5,502 bases of DNA, taken from NCBI GenBank assembly GCA_024278395.1, contig JAJRTG010000036.1:1-5502 (forward strand), written 5' to 3'. The notes under the pieces were generated by a model. That model worked only from the letters and a program-made list of their open reading frames with translations. It was not told where the DNA came from and ran no database searches. The translations under genes were made by a program, and so were the position numbers. Every line of letters starts with the position of its first letter. The stretch's first letter is position 1. The stretch comes from Fidelibacterota bacterium. GTDB taxonomy: Bacteria; Bipolaricaulota; Bipolaricaulia; UBA7950; UBA9294. Below, piece after piece: positions 1-3,630 of this stretch.

Positions 1-782
1 GCGAGGAGGATCCGATCGGCGGGAAACTCATCCCCCGATTCCGTCCGTACGCGCAGCCCGTCGCCCGTCTTCTCGTACACGGACGCCGCTGCACCGAGAC
101 GAAGGACTATCCCATGTTTTTTCAGCCCCTGCTTTACCTGGACGATAGCGCGGCGGTCGAGGTCGACCCCGGGGAGGATCTCCGGCATCAGCTCCAACAC
201 CGTAACGTTGCCTCCCAAACGGGAATAGATCACGGCAAGCTCGAGCCCGATCACCCCGCCCCCGATCACGAGGAGCCGCTCCGGGACCTCGGTCAGGCCT
301 AGGGCGTCGTCCGAGGACCAGATCAAGGGGTCTCTGAAGCTGAACCCCGGGATCTCGACCGGGGAGGCCCCGAGCGCGAGGACGATCCTGTCCGCCGCGA
401 TCGTCTCCCCGAGCGAGAGGGATATCTCCCCGGGGGCGGTGACGGCGCCCTCGGCATTGATCACGGTCACCCCGTTCGCCTGGAGGAGCCGCTCCACACC
501 ATCCACAAGCCGGGACACGATCCCCTCCTTCCAGGACCTGAGCCCGGCGATGTCGACCTCCGGAGGGGGGAAGGCGATTCCGAACTCGTTTGCCCGCTCT
601 GCCTGTTCCAGGAGCTTCGTCGCCGAGTAGAGGGCTTTCGTCGGGATGCAACCCTGGTTGAGGCAGACCCCTCCCACCCGGGCCCGTTCGATCAACGCGA
701 CCCGCAGGCCGAGCTGCCCCATACGGATCGCGGCCACGTACCCGCCCGGTCCTCCGCCGATGATCGCCACGTCGTATCTCAT
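1..782 (-). CDS. lpdA: Dihydrolipoamide dehydrogenase (E3), N-terminal part, cut by the window edge
   Basis: Translating the minus strand from ATG at 782-780 gives 260 residues without a stop, continuing past position 1. The protein starts MRYDVAIIGGGPGGYVAA, a Rossmann FAD-binding motif (GGGPGG, residues 9-14). The redox-active disulfide is in CLNQGC (Cys40, Cys45) followed by IPTK. A second Rossmann motif, VIGGGVIGLE (about 172-181), is the NAD-binding site. This order is that of class I pyridine nucleotide-disulfide oxidoreductases, and the CxxxxC context fits lipoamide dehydrogenase better than glutathione or mercuric reductase. The family reoxidises dihydrolipoyl groups of 2-oxoacid dehydrogenase complexes or the glycine cleavage system, passing electrons through FAD to NAD+ in the cytoplasm. 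Usual length is about 450-475 residues, so the dimerisation domain with the His-Glu pair is missing only because of the edge. A purine-rich ribosome binding site (complement of 783-794) precedes the start. Which complex it serves cannot be told here. Confidence 0.93.
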   Translation of the reverse strand, partial: MRYDVAIIGGGPGGYVAAIRMGQLGLRVALIERARVGGVCLNQGCIPTKALYSATKLLEQAERANEFGIAFPPPEVDIAGLRSWKEGIVSRLVDGVERLLQANGVTVINAEGAVTAPGEISLSLGETIAADRIVLALGASPVEIPGFSFRDPLIWSSDDALGLTEVPERLLVIGGGVIGLELAVIYSRLGGNVTVLELMPEILPGVDLDRRAIVQVKQGLKKHGIVLRLGAAASVYEKTGDGLRVRTESGDEFPADRILL

Positions 783-803
783 CTTTCCCCCTTTGCTTCC
801 GAC

Positions 804-832
804 AAGATACCCACCCGTCCGGCGCCGATCAA
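804..832 (-). promoter_or_regulatory. Candidate sigma70-type promoter for lpdA
   Basis: Read on the minus strand, TTGATC (complement of 827-832) is followed after exactly 17 nt by TATCTT (complement of 804-809). Each hexamer matches 4 of 6 consensus positions. Transcription would begin near 797, giving a leader of roughly 15 nt that contains the GGGGGAAAG-type ribosome binding site. Spacing and position are good, but the hexamers are only moderate. Confidence 0.4.
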
Positions 833-875
833 CCCCGTCTGTCTAGCCTGCTTTGAAAAGAGGCATAATCAATAT

Positions 876-908
876 GATGGTTACGGATACTTAATATTTG
901 TGACCATC
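876..908 (+). repeat. Inverted repeat upstream of the protease gene (arm 1 / arm 2)
   Basis: GATGGTTAC at 876-884 and GTGACCATC at 900-908 are complementary at 8 of 9 positions, and the odd position is a G-U wobble in RNA. They are separated by a 15-nt AT-rich spacer. This could be an operator dyad for a dimeric regulator or a leader hairpin, if transcription starts upstream of 876. Arm 2 also pairs with a third copy downstream. Confidence 0.4.
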
Positions 909-992
909 CGATAAGGGCAAAACCTTCGTGAGGAGGTGACGCAAAGCTGCGGGCCCCATGAGGGCGGCCGGGCTGCCGAAGATGGTCACGAA
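897..992 (+). repeat. Competing long-range inverted repeat spanning the protease start
   Basis: Positions 897-908 (TTTGTGACCATC) are complementary to 981-992 (GATGGTCACGAA) over 12 positions with a single G-U wobble; the central nine pairs are perfect Watson-Crick. The right arm includes the in-frame ATG at 982. The left arm is the same element that pairs with 876-884, so the two structures exclude each other. The pairing would enclose the ribosome binding site at 931-936 and the ATG at 958 in its loop. This is seen in the sequence; any regulatory role is inference. Confidence 0.35.
931..936 (+). promoter_or_regulatory. Strong Shine-Dalgarno unusually far from the protease start
   Basis: AGGAGG (931-936, continuing as TGA) is the best ribosome binding site in this leader, yet it lies 21 nt before the first in-frame ATG at 958. 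The protease frame has a stop (TGA) at 937-939 and no start codon between it and 958. A small hairpin (953-956 with 962-965) would place ATG 958 in its loop. The start therefore remains uncertain between 958 and 982. Confidence 0.5.
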
Positions 993-2034
993 GAGCCGAT
1001 GGCTGATTTTTGTAGGGTTAATTACGATTTCCTTGTTGTTTTCCCTCGTTTACACACAGGTTCCACGCGTCGCTGGAGGTGCCGGAGGGGACGGCACGGT
1101 CGGGCTCAACAACGGCGGAGGGCTCGCGTGGAACGTGGAGCAGATCGAGGCTCCACAGGCGTGGAAGCAGACGACCGGTTCCCGGGACATCGTCGTGGCG
1201 GTGATCGATTCCGGGATCGACTGGACCGTCCCCGAGCTCGCGCGGAGCCTCTGGACGAACCCCGGCGAGATCCCGGGCAACGGGATCGACGATGACCACA
1301 ACGGGTACGTCGACGACGTGCACGGTTGGGACTTCCGCGACAATGACAACAGCTCCATCACCGGTTCCAAGATCAATTGGCACGGGACGTTCGTCGCCGG
1401 GATCATCGCCGCACAGCGGGGAGCGGGCAAGGTCGCCGGGGTCGCGCCGGGGATCCGGCTGATGGATGTGCGCATCCTCGATTCCCGGAACCTGTTCTAC
1501 AGCTCCGACTGGGGAAAATTCGCCAAGGCGATAGATTATGCGGTCGACAACGGCGCGCGGATCATCAACATGAGCATCTACTCGAACGGCAGGCCGCCGG
1601 CGGTGTTCGAGAACGCCCTGCGCCGGGCGGCGCAGCACGGGGTGATCATCGTGGGGATCGCCGGGAACGACGGGAGGGGCTCCGTGAGCTATCCCGGCCG
1701 CTATCCCTGGGTCCTCGCCGTATCGGCGACCGATCGGTCCGATCGCCTGGCGCGCTTCAGCAACTACGGCTCGCAGGTTGCCGTGACCGCACCCGGGGAC
1801 AAAGTGCTCTCCCTGTTCCCGGGCGGGATCGCCGGGACGGGTTCCGGTACGTCGTTCGCCGCTCCGCACGTTGCCGGGACGCTGGCGCTCATCCTCTCCG
1901 CCAACCCGAGCCTCACCTCCAGCGAGGCGATCAACGTCCTCGAGAAGACGAGCGTCTCTCTCGGGGACCCGAATCGGTTCGGTGCCGGCAGGATCGACGC
2001 GGAGCGGGCGGTCTCCCTGGCGCGGAACATGTAG
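958..2034 (+). CDS. Subtilisin-like serine protease (peptidase family S8), membrane-targeted
   Basis: The 358-residue protein has the full S8 triad in order: Asp84 in VAVIDSGID, His142 in HGTFVAGI and Ser299 in GTSFAAPHVAG. Asn237 in AGNDG supplies the oxyanion hole. A basic start (K8, K12, R14) is followed by a hydrophobic stretch at about 15-32, so the enzyme is probably exported or held in the membrane facing outwards. No clear signal peptidase site is visible. Residues about 107-120 (GNGIDDDHNGYVDD) form the Asp/Asn-rich insertion seen in many bacterial subtilases and look like a calcium loop. Only some 25 residues separate the hydrophobic segment from the catalytic domain, so the I9 inhibitor propeptide (about 80 residues) is absent. 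Start choice: ATG 958 is the longest option; ATG 982 would give a compact signal sequence (MVTKSRW), but neither has a well-spaced ribosome binding site. Substrate unknown. Confidence 0.92.
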   Translation: MRAAGLPKMVTKSRWLIFVGLITISLLFSLVYTQVPRVAGGAGGDGTVGLNNGGGLAWNVEQIEAPQAWKQTTGSRDIVVAVIDSGIDWTVPELARSLWTNPGEIPGNGIDDDHNGYVDDVHGWDFRDNDNSSITGSKINWHGTFVAGIIAAQRGAGKVAGVAPGIRLMDVRILDSRNLFYSSDWGKFAKAIDYAVDNGARIINMSIYSNGRPPAVFENALRRAAQHGVIIVGIAGNDGRGSVSYPGRYPWVLAVSATDRSDRLARFSNYGSQVAVTAPGDKVLSLFPGGIAGTGSGTSFAAPHVAGTLALILSANPSLTSSEAINVLEKTSVSLGDPNRFGAGRIDAERAVSLARNM

Positions 2035-2044
2035 AACTGGATCC

Positions 2045-2073
2045 TTGCCCCTCCCGGACCTCACCTCCATAAT
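2045..2073 (+). promoter_or_regulatory. Candidate sigma70-type promoter for nfo-tal
   Basis: TTGCCC (2045-2050, 4 of 6 matches) and CATAAT (2068-2073, 5 of 6 matches) are separated by exactly 17 nt. Initiation about 7 nt downstream, near 2080, would give a very short leader (about 11 nt) that starts at the ribosome binding site of nfo. The protease gene ends only at 2034, so the promoter fits in the gap without overlapping coding sequence. Confidence 0.5.
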
Positions 2074-2087
2074 CTCCCCGGGAGGGG
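2048..2087 (+). repeat. Perfect 10-bp inverted repeat covering the nfo ribosome binding site
   Basis: CCCCTCCCGG (2048-2057) and CCGGGAGGGG (2078-2087) are exact reverse complements separated by 20 nt. The right arm contains the GGAGG (2081-2085) that serves nfo at a spacing of 5 nt. In any transcript coming through from the protease gene the hairpin would hide this site. In a transcript starting near 2080 the left arm is absent and the site is free. No T-run follows, so it is not a typical intrinsic terminator. Confidence 0.55.
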
Positions 2088-2090
2088 TGC

Positions 2091-2954
2091 ATGCTCGTCG
2101 GGTTTCACCTTTCGATCAGGAGGGGGTTCACCGGGGCGATAGATTCCGCCGAGGCCCTGGGGATAAACGCGGTTCAGATCTTCTCCCATAACGCATCTTC
2201 CTGGCGGATGCGCCCGATCGAACCCGCCGCCGCGGCCTCGTTCCGGGGGAGGCTTCGTCGTTCGTCGGTGGAATACGCCGTTGTGCACACGATGTACCTC
2301 CTCAACCTGGCGAGCCCGGACGACGCGCTGTTCGCCCGCTCCGCGGCCGCACTTACCGAGGAGATCGCGCGGGCCGGTGCCCTGGGGATTCCACGGGTCG
2401 TCACCCACCTCGGGGCGCACATGGGCGCGGGGAGGGAGGCGGGGATCTCCCGCATAATCGATGGTCTCGAACGGGTGATCGGTTCAGACGCATTCGCCCG
2501 CTATCCCTTCGTCAATCTGCTGCTGGAGAACACCGCCGGGGCGGGTACGACGATGGGGAGATGGTTCGCCGAATTGGGCGGGATCATCTCAGGGCTCTCC
2601 GATTCCACCCGCATCGGGGTCTGCCTTGACACCTGCCACGCGTTCGCCGCCGGCTACGACCTGCGCAGCCCGGAGGGGCTGGAGGAGACGCTCTCCGAGT
2701 TCGACCGGAAGATCGGGCTCTCCCGCCTGGAGCTCGTCCACCTGAACGACTCTGTTCATCCGATGGGATCGTGCCGCGACCGGCATGCCCACATCGGCCG
2801 CGGGGAGATCGGGGAGGAGGGGATCGCCGGAATCGTGAACCATCCGGTGTTGTGCGACCTTCCGTTCGTCCTCGAGACCCCGAAGCTCCTCGATGGGAAA
2901 TTGGACGCGGATCCAATAAACTTACGCAAGATACGAGCGTTGCGACGCGAATAA
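2091..2954 (+). CDS. nfo: Endonuclease IV, apurinic/apyrimidinic endonuclease
   Basis: The 287-residue product is a full-length member of AP endonuclease family 2, close in size to E. coli Nfo (285). The three family signatures are visible: LLENTAGAG (144-152), VCLDTCHAFAAGYD (177-190) and HLNDS followed by DRHAHIGRGEIG (217-241). By alignment with E. coli Nfo all nine metal ligands are present: His66, His106, Glu146, Asp180, His183, His217, Asp230, His232 and Glu262, which bind the trinuclear zinc site. The family cuts DNA 5' of abasic sites and trims blocked 3' ends in base excision repair; it acts in the cytoplasm on the chromosome. The ATG at 2091 is supported by GGAGG at 2081-2085 and by the N-terminus (GFHLSI), which matches the family start (typically GAHxS). 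It is followed after 9 nt by the transaldolase gene, so the two form an operon. Confidence 0.96.
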   Translation: MLVGFHLSIRRGFTGAIDSAEALGINAVQIFSHNASSWRMRPIEPAAAASFRGRLRRSSVEYAVVHTMYLLNLASPDDALFARSAAALTEEIARAGALGIPRVVTHLGAHMGAGREAGISRIIDGLERVIGSDAFARYPFVNLLLENTAGAGTTMGRWFAELGGIISGLSDSTRIGVCLDTCHAFAAGYDLRSPEGLEETLSEFDRKIGLSRLELVHLNDSVHPMGSCRDRHAHIGRGEIGEEGIAGIVNHPVLCDLPFVLETPKLLDGKLDADPINLRKIRALRRE

Positions 2955-2960
2955 GGAGGG
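2953..2960 (+). promoter_or_regulatory. Ribosome binding site of tal overlapping the nfo stop codon
   Basis: AAGGAGGG begins inside the TAA stop of nfo (2952-2954) and lies 3 nt before ATG 2964 (GGAGG core to ATG is about 5 nt). The overlap implies translational coupling and a shared transcript. Confidence 0.75.
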
Positions 2961-2963
2961 AAG

Positions 2964-3602
2964 ATGAAGATTTTCATCGACACGGCGAACATCGACCAGA
3001 TCCGCGAGATGGCGTGGTTGATCGACGGGGTGACGACCAACCCGACCCTCGTCGCGCGGGAGAAGCGGCCGTTCGAGGAGATCGTGCGGGAGATCTGCGG
3101 GATCGTCTCCGGCCCGGTGAGCGCGGAGGTGACCGCTCTGGACGCCCCCGGGATGATCTCCCAGGCGCGAGCCCTCGCCGGGATCCATGAGAACGTCGTC
3201 ATCAAGATCCCGATGACCGAGGCCGGGATGCGGGCGGTCACGACCCTCTCGCAGGAGGGGATCCGCACCAACGTCACCCTCGTCTTCTCCGCCCCCCAGG
3301 CGCTCATTGCCGCCAAGTGCGGTGCGAGCTTCGTCTCCCCGTTCGTCGGGCGGATCGACGATGCGGGCGGGAGCGGGATGGAGGTCGTATCCGAGATCGT
3401 CGAGATCTACCGGAACTACGGGTTCGCCACCGAGATCATCGTGGCGAGCGTGCGTCATCCCCGCCACGTCCTGGAGGCGGCCCTCCTCGGGGCGGAGATC
3501 GCCACCGTCCCTTACGCGGTCCTGAAGAAGCTGTTCAACCATCCCTTGACCGACGTCGGGATCGACCGCTTCCTGAAGGACTGGGAGCAGGTCCCTAAGT
3601 AG
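2964..3602 (+). CDS. tal: Transaldolase, short (FSA/TalC-like) subfamily
   Basis: The 212-residue protein has the short transaldolase/fructose-6-phosphate aldolase fold, an (alpha/beta)8 barrel. The start FIDTAN (Asp6), VTTNPTL (23-29), the Schiff-base lysine Lys81 in VIKIPMT, TNVTLVFS (102-109) and SPFVGRIDD (125-133, Arg130 binding phosphate) are all present. The subfamily transfers a dihydroxyacetone unit between sedoheptulose 7-phosphate and glyceraldehyde 3-phosphate (transaldolase), or splits fructose 6-phosphate (FSA). Two residues point to transaldolase: Glu55 in SAEVTA, where E. coli FSA has Gln59, and Phe127, where FSA has Tyr131. The enzyme would act in the non-oxidative pentose phosphate pathway in the cytoplasm. 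Length matches the family (about 210-220), and start and ribosome binding site are clear. It sits 9 nt after nfo and converges with the HsdR-like gene. Confidence 0.94.
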   Translation: MKIFIDTANIDQIREMAWLIDGVTTNPTLVAREKRPFEEIVREICGIVSGPVSAEVTALDAPGMISQARALAGIHENVVIKIPMTEAGMRAVTTLSQEGIRTNVTLVFSAPQALIAAKCGASFVSPFVGRIDDAGGSGMEVVSEIVEIYRNYGFATEIIVASVRHPRHVLEAALLGAEIATVPYAVLKKLFNHPLTDVGIDRFLKDWEQVPK

Positions 3603-3626
3603 ATCCGCCGTCAGCAGGCGGGGATC
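3602..3626. terminator. Possible hairpin between the convergent tal and hsdR-like genes
   Basis: CCGCC (3605-3609) pairs with GGCGG (3617-3621) around a 7-nt loop; skipping a GG bulge, GAT (3602-3604) can pair with ATC (3624-3626). The structure fills most of the 28-nt gap between two converging stop codons, which is where a shared terminator would lie. No T-run follows on either strand, so this is a weak call. Confidence 0.3.
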
Positions 3627-3630
3627 GCTG

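Larger units (their letters stand above)
783..957. other. Divergent intergenic region between lpdA and the protease gene
   Basis: No gene is evident on either strand. The part from about 851 to 915 is clearly AT-richer than its surroundings and holds promoter-like pieces on the plus strand: TTGAAA at 853-858, CATAAT at 864-869 and TATGAT at 873-878. No pair of these has 16-18 nt spacing (TTGAAA to TATGAT is only 14), so I do not assign the protease promoter. An imperfect dyad, TAATCA-N6-TGGTTA at 866-883 (one mismatch), and the longer inverted repeats listed separately make this a likely regulatory stretch. Confidence 0.4.

Noticed and set aside
28..651. A 207-codon minus-strand frame overlapping lpdA
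   Set aside because: It is in another frame of the same strand as lpdA, whose product has clear FAD, disulfide and NAD motifs; the alternative product is low-complexity Arg/Gly/Pro sequence.
853..878. TTGAAA and TATGAT as the protease promoter
   Set aside because: Both hexamers match the consensus well, but the spacer is only 14 nt, outside the 16-18 nt range normal for sigma70 promoters.
936..1295. A GTG-started frame overlapping the AGGAGG before the protease
   Set aside because: Its start codon overlaps the ribosome binding site itself, and the translation turns into Arg-rich shadow sequence inside the protease gene.
1018..2070. A 350-codon open frame on the minus strand opposite the protease gene
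   Set aside because: It is the GC-driven shadow of the S8 gene. Its product is Arg/Pro/Asp-rich without a recognisable motif, while the opposite strand has a full catalytic triad.
2048..2087. The strong hairpin after the protease gene read as an intrinsic terminator
   Set aside because: No run of T follows the right arm; the next bases are TGCATG, the nfo start. A role at the nfo ribosome binding site fits better.
2922..3542. A 206-codon minus-strand frame opposite the transaldolase gene
   Set aside because: It is an Asp/Arg/Gly/His-rich shadow; the plus strand encodes a complete transaldolase with its Schiff-base lysine.
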